A DNA stretch of 64,000 nt, taken from contig CAJUCT010000025.1 in the NCBI GenBank assembly GCA_910585015.1, forward strand, positions 1 to 64,000, read 5' to 3'. Below the pieces are notes generated by a model. The model had not been told where the DNA came from. It was given only the letters and a program-made list of their open reading frames with translations, and did not search any database. The stretch is from an uncultured Acetatifactor sp. (GTDB lineage Bacteria; Bacillota; Clostridia; Lachnospirales; Lachnospiraceae). Made by a program: the position numbers and the translations under genes. Shown here in pieces: positions 1 to 8,012 of the stretch; position 1 is the first letter of the stretch; each line of letters starts with the position of its first letter.

Positions 1-89
1 CCAAAAGGTTTCATTTATGGTGGTGTCAAGTGTGCAGGACATGGGAGTTTAGTTTCGGAAACCAGGTATAGGCAAGCGATCAGATACCC

Positions 90-470
90 GTGGAGCCATT
101 TGATGATCAGAATATGGTTTCTATTGGCTCCATTGCTAATTTTGATATTAAAATGGACAGCGATTCGCTTGAATCTTTGGAGGCTGGCGAAAGACAGCGG
201 CTCTTGTGTTCCGCAATAGAGATTCTGGTTGAGGAGTATGAAGGCGATATTCAAAATGAGATTTCTACCTATGCTACCTCTGGAGAAAAAGTGGTAGATA
301 GCTGGCATACTTGCTATCCCATAGGGCCATACCTTCCTGATACATACTATGAAGTAGCTTTTATATATGACAAAACTACGGGAAAGATTTTGGCTCAGAT
401 AGACTTCTATATATGTGGTCATGTCGGAAAGGATTGTGAATATCTGGCACACGTATACACTGAATTCTAA
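90..470 (+). CDS. Hypothetical protein, possibly the 3' part of a broken gene
   Basis: I do not recognise this 126-residue acidic protein. It opens with GTG at 90; an alternative ATG lies at 114. An in-frame TAG at 69-71 sits just upstream and there is no clear ribosome binding site, so the reading frame may be the tail of a longer gene cut by a nonsense change or by the window edge. The protein has no membrane segment or signal peptide. The C-terminal half is rich in Tyr and Phe and contains two Cys (in YICGHVGKDC). Coding texture looks real, but function cannot be inferred. Confidence 0.4.
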   Translation: MEPFDDQNMVSIGSIANFDIKMDSDSLESLEAGERQRLLCSAIEILVEEYEGDIQNEISTYATSGEKVVDSWHTCYPIGPYLPDTYYEVAFIYDKTTGKILAQIDFYICGHVGKDCEYLAHVYTEF

Positions 471-1048
471 TACGTATTGAGCTATTGTACTAATGGCGGA
501 AATAAGGTCCTAACGCAGAGATAATTACATTCGGCATATTTTAAACGATCTACATTAACGAGTGAGTTCTGATAGTGTAGATAGATTGATGCTTTTCTGT
601 ATCCCAAAGCAGATTGTGATGCTTTTCACAATCTGCTTTTCGTACTTCACATTACTCACAAAACTTTCTATCTATATTCCTCAAACTCCCTAACAACTGC
701 AAAAGTCCTTTTTGAATTCACCCACCTCTGCATACGTTTTAAGATATCCCCTGATCTGCGGGTGTACTTGTCATATATCATAAATTGCGGGACAAATTAA
801 TTTAACATTGATAGACTATCTTTTTCAAATAGAGGATGTTATAATAAATTACAGAGCAGCAATACCAGAGTGCCCGAAACTTTGCAATTCCCCCTGTTTA
901 ATAAACCATACTGTCTAAAACAGAAGTCACTGCACCGCACAATGTTTTGGCGTATGGTTTTTTATAAGTTGTTTTGTAGTAACTTGACGGATTGTATAGT
1001 TTTTTCACTATTATTTGTGCTGTCAAAGGCGGCGGAGAGGAGAGCTTT
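471..1048. other. Gene-poor stretch
   Basis: Apart from the terminator hairpin at 606-640 I see no gene here. An AT-rich patch around 790-850 contains a TATAAT at 840-845 that could be the -10 box for the membrane protein starting at 1049, but no convincing -35 box lies at the right distance. A 60-codon open frame at 870-1052 lacks a ribosome binding site and overlaps the next gene, so it is not called. Confidence 0.5.
606..640 (+). terminator. Intrinsic terminator
   Basis: AAAGCAGATTGTGA at 606-619 pairs perfectly with TCACAATCTGCTTT at 626-639 across a 6-base loop. The stem is flanked by A and T runs, so it could stop transcription in either direction. It ends the unit of the hypothetical gene at 90-470. 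Confidence 0.75.
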
Positions 1049-1669
1049 ATGAAGAAGGATTATGCTGTAATCAAGAGATTTCATCAAACCTACGAAGTTG
1101 AGATAGCAGTTCTGGCTGTAGCGGCAATATATATGTCCATGTTATTAGCAACATTTTTTTGGTTTTTTCAATTTCAAAATGCTGATTTGAAGAATATTGC
1201 TGCATGTAGAATGTGGGATAGGAAAGTATCCATACAAGCCATTATTTTGTTTTTCATTATGACAGTCATACTTGGTCTTGTGTTTTGCTGTGTACTTTTC
1301 TTAATAAAGCAAGGACATATTCAAGGGGATAAAATTTTAGCAGACAGGAAGAAAACGGGGAGCTTCTTCCGGACATATATAAAGGAATTGGCAAATGCAT
1401 ATATGTTAAGTTGTACTCAAACGACACTGTTTTTTCATTTGATGAAATATCAATTTTATAAAGCCGAAATAGAAATCATAGATTTGATTACTTATAAGCA
1501 GTTTGTTTTTGATAATCATGTAAAAAGGCTTTGTGTGTGCAATATAGCGTTGCTTATATTAATTTTTCCTAATTTTGCCTATGAGGTCAAAGTTAGAAGA
1601 AATGAAAATATAATAAAGATTCTCCTCGAAATGAAAAAATGCAGAGAGAAAACAACAGAACAAAATTAG
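1049..1669 (+). CDS. Hypothetical two-segment membrane protein
   Basis: This 206-residue protein is unknown to me. The chosen ATG at 1049 follows GGAGAGGAGAG closely; the frame is open further up to 992 but without a ribosome binding site. Two strongly hydrophobic segments lie at about residues 18-40 and 66-91, with a third weaker one at about 167-185, so it should sit in the cytoplasmic membrane. The region between them is basic and Phe/Tyr-rich. No catalytic motif is visible. It is more AT-rich than the aldo/keto reductase that follows, which hints at separate origin. Confidence 0.6.
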   Translation: MKKDYAVIKRFHQTYEVEIAVLAVAAIYMSMLLATFFWFFQFQNADLKNIAACRMWDRKVSIQAIILFFIMTVILGLVFCCVLFLIKQGHIQGDKILADRKKTGSFFRTYIKELANAYMLSCTQTTLFFHLMKYQFYKAEIEIIDLITYKQFVFDNHVKRLCVCNIALLILIFPNFAYEVKVRRNENIIKILLEMKKCREKTTEQN

Positions 1670-1928
1670 GAGGTTTTGTCCTGTTTTTCCCTTTAGCGGG
1701 AGTGGGTAATAGCGAATCAGGATCTGTATTGACTTTTATGCAAAAAGAAAGGCTCCCCTTGCCATGGCCCCTCAGTTTTGGACGCACTGTATAAACGCCT
1801 GCGGACAGGCAGGGTATACCCTGGATGAGATACGATGCAGGAATATCCAAAACTTGAGGGAAAACTGCCATGCTGTCGGGATTATGCAAATAAGATTGGC
1901 AATAACTGCGTATAAATGGAGGCGAAAA
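1670..1928. other. Spacer with decayed coding texture
   Basis: The frame of the aldo/keto reductase stays open back to 1764, but this upstream part has no similarity to that family. In another frame 1790-1920 reads like a protein tail interrupted by stops. I see no promoter or terminator that I can defend. Confidence 0.25.
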
Positions 1929-2921
1929 ATGTATAGGGCAAGTGAGACAAGATACGAGAACATGATTTACAACCAGTGCGGCAGGAGCGGGCTTAAGCTG
2001 CCGGCCCTCTCTCTTGGAATGTGGCATAACTTCGGGTCGGTCAACGATCTGGAAAATATGAAGTCTATTCTTTTTGAGGCATTTGACAGCGGCATCACGC
2101 ACTTTGACCTGGCCAACAACTATGGGCCGGTATACGGGAGCGCGGAAGAGAATATGGGCCGGATTCTGAAATCTGACCTGATGCCCTACAGGAATGAGAT
2201 GGTCATATCCACCAAGGCGGGATATGACATGTGGAAGGGCCCCTACGGGGACGGGGGATCACGCAAATATTTGATTGCCAGCCTGGACGAAAGCCTTAAG
2301 AGGCTGGGGCTGGACTATGTGGACATCTTTTACCACCACAGGCCGGATCCCCACACGCCCATGGAGGAGACCATGGGGGCTCTGGATCAGATCGTGCGCT
2401 CCGGCAAGGCCCTGTATGTAGGAATCTCCAACTATAATCAGGAGCAGACAAAGCAGGCATACCGTATTCTCCGGGAGCAGAAGACGCCTTTTATCATCAA
2501 CCAGGTCTCTTACTCCATGTTAAACCGATGGATTGAGACGGACGGAGTGAAGGATTATATGTGCGATCAGGGAATTGGCTGCATCGCCTTCAGCCCTCTG
2601 GCTCAAGGGATTCTCACAGGCAAATATCTGAAGGGAATCCCGGCGGATTCCAGGGCGGGCAGCGGCAAAAGCCCCTATCTGCACGAAGGGGACATCTCCG
2701 GGGAAAAACAGGAAAAAGTCAGGGCATTGCAGGAACTTGCACAGGAGAGGAGGCAGTCTCTGACCCAGATGGCGCTGGCCTGGATACTGCGGGATGGGAA
2801 AGTCACATCGGTGCTGATCGGCGCCAGCAGGCCGGAGCAGATCAGGGAAAATATTAAGGCGCTGGACAATATCCGTTTTTCCCGGGAAGAATGTGAACGG
2901 ATCGATGAGATAGTAAAGTAA
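1929..2921 (+). CDS. Aldo/keto reductase, YghZ/MgrA-like
   Basis: A cytoplasmic NADPH-dependent oxidoreductase of the AKR superfamily, 330 residues, in the group containing E. coli YghZ, which reduces L-glyceraldehyde 3-phosphate and other aldehydes. The likely catalytic tetrad is visible: Asp60 and Tyr65 in THFDLANNYG, Lys96 in STKAG, and His136 in YHHRPD. The C-terminal cofactor-binding part (VLIGASRPEQI) is intact. The ATG at 1929 is preceded by GGAGG at a good distance; the frame is open up to 1764 but that part is not part of the family. The gene stands alone and ends just before a strong hairpin. Substrate is not certain; the family assignment is. Confidence 0.88.
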   Translation: MYRASETRYENMIYNQCGRSGLKLPALSLGMWHNFGSVNDLENMKSILFEAFDSGITHFDLANNYGPVYGSAEENMGRILKSDLMPYRNEMVISTKAGYDMWKGPYGDGGSRKYLIASLDESLKRLGLDYVDIFYHHRPDPHTPMEETMGALDQIVRSGKALYVGISNYNQEQTKQAYRILREQKTPFIINQVSYSMLNRWIETDGVKDYMCDQGIGCIAFSPLAQGILTGKYLKGIPADSRAGSGKSPYLHEGDISGEKQEKVRALQELAQERRQSLTQMALAWILRDGKVTSVLIGASRPEQIRENIKALDNIRFSREECERIDEIVK

Positions 2922-2973
2922 GGTTTGCGAAAGGAAAGAGGAACAAGGTGCCTATGTGCCAGAGGCAGACAAC

Positions 2974-3004
2974 AAGCCCCTGCGGAAAATTTCCGCAGGG
3001 GCTT
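2974..3004. terminator. Bidirectional terminator between aldo/keto reductase and hsp20
   Basis: AAGCCCCTGCGGAAA at 2974-2988 is a perfect inverted repeat of 2990-3004. It sits between two convergent genes and can serve both. Confidence 0.85.
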
Positions 3005-3023
3005 TGCCGTCTTTCAATGAGCG

Positions 3024-3467
3024 TTATCCCTCAATGGGAATATAGTGTTTTTTCTCCTCTATGGACACAGGCTGCTCCTTGGGAATATGGAAACTCAGGA
3101 TACCGTTCTCGTATTTGGGATGGATATCTGCTTCCGTCACATGGCTTCCCACATAGAAGCTGCGGCTCATGCTTCCGGCATAGCGCTCGCGCCTCACGTA
3201 ATTGCCGTTCTCATTTTTTTCGTCCCTGTCCATGCTCTTGGAGGCGCTGACAGTCAGGTTGCCATTCTCCAACTGCATCCGGATTTCATCCTTCTGGAAG
3301 CCCGGCAGATCGATATCCACCACATAGTCGGCATCCGTTTCCTGAACGTCCGTCTTCATCAGGTTCTTGGCATTCTTGCCGTACAGAGCCCTGTCGATAT
3401 CCGGGAACGCGAAATCCCCCATCAGGCTGTCAAACAAATTTTCTCTGAAAATACTGGGCATCATCAT
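3024..3467 (-). CDS. hsp20: Hsp20/alpha-crystallin small heat-shock protein
   Basis: An ATP-independent holdase that binds unfolding proteins in the cytoplasm during heat stress. The 147 residues have the usual layout: a short N-terminal arm (residues 1-35), the alpha-crystallin beta sandwich (about 38-130, with VDIDLPGFQKDEI and YENGILSFHIPK), and the C-terminal I-x-I anchor (IPI near 143-145). The start codon is the first of three ATGs and follows GAGAGGAG. The gene is a single-gene unit read leftwards. A consensus promoter at 3576-3604 is overlapped by a perfect CIRCE operator, so repression by HrcA is expected. Confidence 0.93.
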   Translation of the reverse strand: MMMPSIFRENLFDSLMGDFAFPDIDRALYGKNAKNLMKTDVQETDADYVVDIDLPGFQKDEIRMQLENGNLTVSASKSMDRDEKNENGNYVRRERYAGSMSRSFYVGSHVTEADIHPKYENGILSFHIPKEQPVSIEEKKHYIPIEG

Positions 3468-3575
3468 AAGTCATTCTCCTCTCTGCGATTATATTTATTT
3501 CAGCACTGTCGGACAATCCGAAGTGTTGCTTGCCGGAACAAGAAGATGTTTTAACTGTTCCTTTGTTCTAGATGT

Positions 3576-3604
3576 AATATAACACACATATTAGCACTCG
3601 TCAA
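3576..3604 (-). promoter_or_regulatory. Sigma-A promoter of hsp20
   Basis: On the minus strand TTGACG (complement of 3599-3604) and TATATT (complement of 3576-3581) are 17 bases apart. The -35 box lies inside the CIRCE spacer, so HrcA binding would block RNA polymerase. Confidence 0.85.
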
Positions 3605-3617
3605 GAGGGAGTGCTAA
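3591..3617. promoter_or_regulatory. CIRCE operator (HrcA binding site)
   Basis: TTAGCACTC at 3591-3599 and GAGTGCTAA at 3609-3617 are separated by exactly nine bases. This is the perfect consensus of the CIRCE element, the binding site of the heat-shock repressor HrcA. It controls the hsp20 gene at 3024-3467. Confidence 0.96.
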
Positions 3618-3673
3618 CAATTTTTGTGAACTTTCTGTGAATCTCTTTTAAGAGTATTCCCGATAACGCTGCA

Positions 3674-3712
3674 AAAATCCCGGACTTAAGCCATTCTTAA
3701 GTCCGGGATTTT
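3674..3712. terminator. Strong hairpin, probable terminator of the 3894-4187 gene
   Basis: AAAATCCCGGACTTAAG at 3674-3690 is perfectly complementary to 3696-3712 across a 5-base loop. It lies downstream of the leftward gene at 3894-4187. A smaller 8-bp hairpin follows at 3713-3733. Confidence 0.7.
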
Positions 3713-3893
3713 GAGATGGCTTACGGCCATCTCCTAAAGGGGAGGATTAAGTATTACTTTTATCTTTGGTTTCATCAAAGGAGGGGGTTCCAATGATAGT
3801 AGTAGTATGTCCGCCCCTTTGGCGTTTATACATTGATTTGAAAAATTTTTAGAAATATTTAGTCTGTATTCACAGGGGATCCCACTAAAACAA

Positions 3894-4187
3894 TCAATCC
3901 CCGGAGGATTGGGAGTCTTTCGGGACATTTCCGCCCAGGTCCAGGTCTGCCATGGTATGTCTGCCCTGCAGCTTGCCGTACATCCAGATGTAGACCCAGA
4001 TCAGCAGTGGAATTGCAATGGTGCCCACCAGGCAGGCTTGAAATAACCGGCCGGAACTGTTCTGGTCGAAGATCGCCACAACCAGGGTAATCAGGTACAT
4101 GGCGGCCAGAAGTATCACTCCGCCCATGGCTACCACCTGTTTGGAGGAGGTTCTCTTTTTGGAATTATTCTCGTTTTTATCGCCCAT
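3894..4187 (-). CDS. Hypothetical small membrane protein
   Basis: This 97-residue protein has a charged, Asn/Lys/Ser-rich N-terminus (1-17), two hydrophobic helices at about 19-39 and 49-69, and an acidic, Gly/Asp-rich tail. It probably spans the membrane twice with both ends inside. The start follows an A-rich stretch with AAAGGAC. No family is recognised. It is a single-gene unit ending at the hairpin at 3674-3712. Confidence 0.65.
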   Translation of the reverse strand: MGDKNENNSKKRTSSKQVVAMGGVILLAAMYLITLVVAIFDQNSSGRLFQACLVGTIAIPLLIWVYIWMYGKLQGRHTMADLDLGGNVPKDSQSSGD

Positions 4188-4208
4188 GATGAATTGTCCT
4201 TTCTTAAA

Positions 4209-4281
4209 TTGTTAAGTTCTTTGGTAAGTTTTTTGTTAAGTTCCTTGTTAAGCTCCTGCGGAGTTTCTGCTGAGTTCCGCC
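4209..4281. repeat. Degenerate short tandem repeat
   Basis: Four to five loose copies of a unit resembling TTGTTAAGTTCCTT follow one another, fading into related GAGTTTC and GAGTTCC words. The array lies in the 5' leader of the leftward gene at 3894-4187. Confidence 0.6.
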
Positions 4282-4378
4282 AAGCCCCTGCAAATGGGCA
4301 AGAAACCGGATTTCATAGGAATATCTTGCCATAGTTTGGCGGAGGATGCAAGATATAAAATGCAATTTCACGTTTTTG

Positions 4379-4407
4379 TTGCGTTTGCATAAATTTTGTT
4401 ATATACT
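4379..4407 (+). promoter_or_regulatory. Sigma-A promoter for the SEC-C gene
   Basis: TTGCGT at 4379-4384 and TATACT at 4402-4407 are separated by 17 bases, 60 bases before the start codon at 4467. Confidence 0.7.
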
Positions 4408-4466
4408 TATTGCATACGAGAAAAATGCCGGAGCGTACTCCCGGCAGAAAGGTATGGTTAAGTGTT

Positions 4467-4967
4467 ATGGCATTGTTGGAAAAGTGGAGAGAGGTGGCAT
4501 ATAACGAGGAACTGGGCACAGAGAAGCTGAAGCAGCTGTGGAATGCTTATTTCCTGGAGGAGAGAGATATCTATGCGCAGCTGCTGAAGAACCCGGACGA
4601 GGAGGTTACAGGCACCGTCAAGGAGTTATCCGACAAATACGATGTGTCCCTGATGACGATGACGGGATTTTTGGATGGGATCAATGACAGCCTGGTGACG
4701 CCCAATCCCATTGAGGAGATGGAGGAGGACACCACAGTTAGTCTGAAGTTTGACAAGGAACTGCTGTACAAGAACATGGTGGCGGCGGATGCGGACTGGC
4801 TGTACAACCTGGAGGAGTGGAAGGAGATCTTTGACGAGGACAAGCGCAAAGCGCTGTACAAGGAGCAGAAGTCTTCCACCACTATTGTCAAGGACGCCAA
4901 GGTATATCCCAACGATCCCTGCCCCTGCGGAAGCGGCAAGAAGTATAAAAAATGCTGCGGCAGATAG
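4467..4967 (+). CDS. SEC-C metal-binding motif protein
   Basis: The 166-residue protein ends in a clear SEC-C motif (NDPCPCGSGKKYKKCCG, residues about 149-165), a small zinc-binding element also found at the C-terminus of SecA, where it contacts SecB and ribosomes. The remaining 145 residues are acidic and helical without a known domain. The ATG at 4467 is chosen because the protein sequence typical of the family starts there; AAAGG lies about 14 bases upstream, a little far. An upstream in-frame start at 4410 would lie close to the -10 box. Role unknown; a protein-quality or translocation accessory role is only a guess from the motif. Confidence 0.8.
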   Translation: MALLEKWREVAYNEELGTEKLKQLWNAYFLEERDIYAQLLKNPDEEVTGTVKELSDKYDVSLMTMTGFLDGINDSLVTPNPIEEMEEDTTVSLKFDKELLYKNMVAADADWLYNLEEWKEIFDEDKRKALYKEQKSSTTIVKDAKVYPNDPCPCGSGKKYKKCCGR

Positions 4968-5205
4968 TTTATAGTGATTAAATCCTGTGCACAAACCAGA
5001 TAAACGGCATGACTGACTGTGCAATTTGACAGGTAGGAATTAAATGCTGTTTATATATTTAGCAATAAATGAGGACAAGACAGCAAGAGCGCGGCTTGCG
5101 CAGTCGGTCTGCGGGATGATATAATTAAAAAGGTGTATCTGATTAGCAGTAAGTCATAAGAATAGGAGACTATTCTTAAATAAATAAAGAAGAGAGGAAG
5201 AGACT

Positions 5206-5859
5206 ATGCGTTTTTTCATTGATACCGCAAAGGTAGAAGACATTAAAAAGGCCAATGACATGGGGGTAATCTGTGGCGTTACCACCAATCCTTCCCTGAT
5301 TGCCAAGGAAGGCAGAGTATTCGAGGAGGTTATCGCAGAGATCGCCTCCATCGTTGACGGTCCCATCAGCGGTGAAGTAAAGGCAACCACTGTAGATGCG
5401 GAGGGAATGATTGAGGAAGGCAGAGCCATTGCCAAGATCCATCCCAACATGGTGGTAAAGATCCCCATGACCGCAGAGGGACTGAAGGCTTGTAAGGCAC
5501 TGACCGCAGAGGGCATCAAAACCAATGTGACCCTGATCTTCTCCGCCAATCAGGCGCTGCTGGCTGCAAGGGCCGGCGCTACATATGTGTCTCCCTTCCT
5601 GGGCCGTTTGGACGACATCAGCCAGAGAGGTGTTGATCTGATCAGAGAGATCGCCGATATCTTTGCCGTGTGTGATGTGGACACCCAGATCATTGCTGCA
5701 AGTGTGCGCAATCCCGTTCATGTTACCGACTGTGCGTTGGCTGGCGCTGATATTGCCACAGTTCCTTACGGCGTCATCGAGCAGATGACCAAGCATCCCC
5801 TGACCGACGCAGGCATCGCAAAGTTCCAGGCGGACTATAAGGCAGTGTTTGGGGAATAA
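5206..5859 (+). CDS. fsa: Fructose-6-phosphate aldolase / transaldolase-like
   Basis: A cytoplasmic class I aldolase of the small transaldolase family, 217 residues, which is the full family length. The Schiff-base lysine is Lys85 in NMVVKIPMT, and the N-terminal FFIDTA and CGVTTNPSL motifs of the family are present. In Clostridia this protein often serves as transaldolase in the pentose phosphate pathway; the sequence alone does not settle aldolase versus transaldolase activity. The ATG is preceded by GAGAGGAAGAG. A perfect 8-bp inverted repeat (AAGAATAG, 5158-5177) lies just upstream, and TTGACA at 5026-5031 may be its -35 box. It is followed by a terminator. Confidence 0.9.
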   Translation: MRFFIDTAKVEDIKKANDMGVICGVTTNPSLIAKEGRVFEEVIAEIASIVDGPISGEVKATTVDAEGMIEEGRAIAKIHPNMVVKIPMTAEGLKACKALTAEGIKTNVTLIFSANQALLAARAGATYVSPFLGRLDDISQRGVDLIREIADIFAVCDVDTQIIAASVRNPVHVTDCALAGADIATVPYGVIEQMTKHPLTDAGIAKFQADYKAVFGE

Positions 5860-5875
5860 GCAAATGATTTTTACA

Positions 5876-5904
5876 GGCCGGAGGCTATTGCTTCCGGTCT
5901 TTTT
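5876..5904 (+). terminator. Intrinsic terminator after fsa
   Basis: GGCCGGAGGC at 5876-5885 pairs with GCTTCCGGTC at 5890-5899 and is followed by a run of seven T. Confidence 0.88.
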
Positions 5905-6012
5905 TTATGAAAAAACTTCCATTATATTTTCAGAGAAGCAGCTAATACTAAAACCAAGATAAGCGATGACAAATCACTTACACGGCAAGGTCAGAAAGCG
6001 CCAGCGGAAAAG

Positions 6013-6043
6013 CCAAGATAAGTGAATGTCTCACTTATCTTGG
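6013..6043. repeat. Perfect 13-bp hairpin upstream of the spore protein gene
   Basis: CCAAGATAAGTGA at 6013-6025 pairs with 6031-6043 across a 5-base loop. A near copy of the left arm (CCAAGATAAGCGA) occurs at about 5954. The element lies 46 bases before the SASP start codon and could be a regulatory or stability hairpin. Confidence 0.6.
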
Positions 6044-6089
6044 ATATAGATTGCAGACAAAAAAGAAAACCGTATGGAGGTGAAAAAGA

Positions 6090-6287
6090 ATGACAAGCAG
6101 AGCTAATAGAGTAGAAGTTCCCGAGGCTAAGGCAGCTATGGATCGTTTCAAGACCGAGGTTGCTTCCGAACTGGGCGTAAACCTGAAAGAGGGTTACAAC
6201 GGAGACCTGACCTCTAAGGAGGCTGGTTCCATCGGCGGCGAGATGGTTCGTCGTATGATCAAGCAGCAGGAAGAGCAGATGAAGTAA
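6090..6287 (+). CDS. Small acid-soluble spore protein, alpha/beta type
   Basis: A 65-residue DNA-binding protein that coats the chromosome in the dormant spore and protects it from UV and chemical damage. The two conserved stretches are present: the N-terminal EAKAAMDRFKTEVASELGV and the C-terminal DLTSKEAGSIGGEMVRRMI, including the GPR protease cleavage region around TEVASE. GGAGGTGAAAAAG precedes the ATG. It is a single-gene unit between hairpins, as usual for genes read by sigma-G in the forespore. It is direct evidence that the organism forms spores. Confidence 0.95.
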   Translation: MTSRANRVEVPEAKAAMDRFKTEVASELGVNLKEGYNGDLTSKEAGSIGGEMVRRMIKQQEEQMK

Positions 6288-6308
6288 AACGCTCTGACGT
6301 GCAAAAAG

Positions 6309-6340
6309 GGGCTGTTGCGTTATGCAGCAGCTCTTTTTTT
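6309..6340 (+). terminator. Intrinsic terminator after the spore protein gene
   Basis: GGGCTGTTGC at 6309-6318 pairs with GCAGCAGCTC at 6324-6333, followed by a run of T. Confidence 0.88.
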
Positions 6341-6414
6341 GCCTATTAGGAACTGCATCCACTACAAAGTCAGAGAAGATGGGCGGATCCTGAGTCGGGC
6401 GACCTATGTGTGAC

Positions 6415-6618
6415 GCATTGTTCTTCTGCGTGGATGGCCTGTCCGGGTTCAAATAGGATATTGGTGCAGTGTTCCCCAGGCCCAGATACAGCGCTGCGTC
6501 ATCCACATGCTGTGCAATTCGTTCAAATACGTGAATTACAGCGACTTAAAGAAATTCTCATCTGACTTCAAGACGGTGTACAATGCCCCAAACGAGAAGG
6601 CGGGCCTGGATGCAAAGG
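6415..6618 (+). pseudogene. IS256-family transposase remnant
   Basis: Two adjacent frames together spell the central part of a mutator-type (IS256) transposase: FFCVDGLSGFK up to 6450, then, after an in-frame TAG and a frame change, QRCVIHMLCNSFKYVNYSDL and onwards to about 6618. In the intact family this block carries one of the catalytic Asp residues (the D of the VDGLSGF stretch) and the C-x2-H signature. Both ends of the gene are missing. It is the first of several broken mobile-element pieces in 6.4-7.9 kb. Confidence 0.75.
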
Positions 6619-6672
6619 CCGGGTGTGGGCAGAGCCCACAGAAAAGTTCTCTTGAGTAGACATATCAGTATT

Positions 6673-6870
6673 GCAAAAAAAGCAGAAATTTGGTGTGAGC
6701 GTCTTAGTAGAATAATGAGAGAAAGCGGTTATACACAGAAGAAATCTTTATATGAGTATAAAGAATGATATGGAGGAGGAACGCAAGCTAATATAAGCAG
6801 ATGGCATAGAGTAGGAAGTAAAATAGAAGGTGAAAAGATAATTGGGTTTTTAAGTTTTTCCAGCCACATC
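6673..6870 (+). pseudogene. XRE-family repressor remnant
   Basis: The frame reads RLSRIMRESGYTQKKSLYEYKE, meets a TGA at 6766-6768, and continues YGGGTQANISRWHRVGSKIEG. This matches the helix-turn-helix part of small XRE-type regulators common in Lachnospiraceae, in which a sense codon stands where TGA is found here. There is no good start codon with a ribosome binding site, and the C-terminal part is lost. It most likely was the regulator of the former mobile element. Confidence 0.6.
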
Positions 6871-6945
6871 ATTGATTTACGGGGCTGTTGGCGGTATAAT
6901 AAAACTGTCAGCAGTTCCGTTTCTTTTTTAGAAAAGGAGCGACGA

Positions 6946-7206
6946 ATAAATAATCGAATAGACGCAATCTATGCAATACAATCGTACACAAAAAGGACAG
7001 CATTTCCATTGAAAGCCAGAGTGAGTTTTGCAAATACGAATTGAAAGGCGGTAGTTGCAGGGAATACACAGACAAAGGATACAGCGGCAAGAACACAGAT
7101 AGTCCGAAGCTTCAAGAGTTGGTGCAGGATATTAAAAAGGGTCTGATTGCGAAAGTCATTGTCTGCAAACTTGACCGTATCAGAAAAATTAGCAATTATT
7201 GAGGCG
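6946..7206 (+). pseudogene. Large serine recombinase, N-terminal remnant
   Basis: After a good ribosome binding site (AAAAGGAG) the expected ATG is replaced by ATA at 6946, followed by NNRIDAIYAIQS. A single-base frame change near 6988 then gives KKDSISIESQSEFCKYELKGG, YTDKGYSGKNTD and VIVCKLDRI, the resolvase domain of large serine recombinases. The catalytic Ser of the normal ARQS motif is kept as IQS, but the Arg before it is lost. The sequence stops at about 7206 and the long C-terminal DNA-binding part is gone. The gene is dead through start loss, frameshift and truncation. Confidence 0.8.
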
Positions 7207-7362
7207 GAGACCGACTTAAGAAAGAAAGTGGTGAGCATGTGCAACCTGAGTCAGGGAATAAGAGAAGATGCAGGGGCAGAAACACAGGCAGGAATCATTA
7301 TGAATATGCTCAAGAACGGGGAGACCTATTACTATGAGTGTTTAATTAGTAAAACCGATTGA
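7177..7362 (+). pseudogene. Rpn/PD-(D/E)XK nuclease-type C-terminal fragment
   Basis: From about 7200 the frame reads EAETDLRKKVVSMCNLSQGI, which resembles the conserved tail of Rpn-type recombination-promoting nucleases (PD-(D/E)XK transposase family), followed by a short helical end. The nuclease core is absent and the 5' part overlaps the recombinase remnant in another frame. No start signal is present. A second fragment, of the opposite end of the same kind of protein, may lie at 37584-37715. Confidence 0.45.
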
Positions 7363-7560
7363 AAATTTAAGAGCTTTATGGTAGTATGAAAAAGATGTTT
7401 GGTATCCTTTCCTAATATACTGTATGCAGGAAGGAGAACAAACGGGTAAATCTCTTAACTAGGAAAGAATTAGGTAAAGGTATTACGCAAAGGAAGGACT
7501 GGATTTAGCAGGGAAGTTTTTCAACCGGTTTGGTAAAAAGCAGTCAAAGCTTTAGAGACT

Positions 7561-7923
7561 TTGAGAAGGCTAAAAGTTCAAAGACAAAAGATTTTACTAA
7601 AAAATGCAGTAAATACACATGATGAGTATAAGGATTTGGTTTTTGTCACCAAGAACAATCGACCCACGCAGCAATTCATTGTACATGAATGTATAGATGT
7701 GGTGACAAGACATATTCAGGAGAATAAGCCGGACTTTGAGCGGTTTTCTCCGCATTGTTTTCACCATACTTTTGCGACATGGGCTATTGAAAACAGGATG
7801 CGGCCAAAGAGTCTGCAAAAGATACTCGACCATGGTTCGCTGCATATGACAATGGATCTCTACTGTCATGTGACAGAAGATACTCTGCATGATACAATGA
7901 GCCTGATGGAAAAGTGTGTATAG
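7561..7923 (+). pseudogene. Tyrosine recombinase (phage integrase) C-terminal fragment
   Basis: About 120 residues of the catalytic domain of a phage-type integrase. The C-terminal tyrosine (MDLYCHVTED) is present. The usual H-x-L-R-H box reads HCFHH, so the catalytic Arg is replaced by His, and the usual GHSS box reads DHGS. No ATG or ribosome binding site starts the frame and the arm-binding and core-binding domains are missing. Both truncation and loss of a catalytic residue argue that it is inactive. It probably belonged to an integrated element inserted upstream of pyrE. Confidence 0.8.
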
Positions 7924-8012
7924 GCTGGAACTTGGCACAAAAGTGTGTAGTGGAGTGCTTTGAGAGAAAGATACAGGCGGAAAGCCTTGAAAACAGGAGG
8001 TTATAAGATAGA

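Noticed and set aside
870..1052. 60-codon frame before the membrane protein gene
   Set aside because: No ribosome binding site, overlaps the better start at 1049 and shows no family resemblance.
1764..1928. Extended start of the aldo/keto reductase
   Set aside because: The extra 55 residues do not belong to the family and the best ribosome binding site lies at 1918-1922.
3734..3928. 64-codon minus-strand frame overlapping the end of the 3894-4187 gene
   Set aside because: It overlaps a better gene and includes the terminator region.
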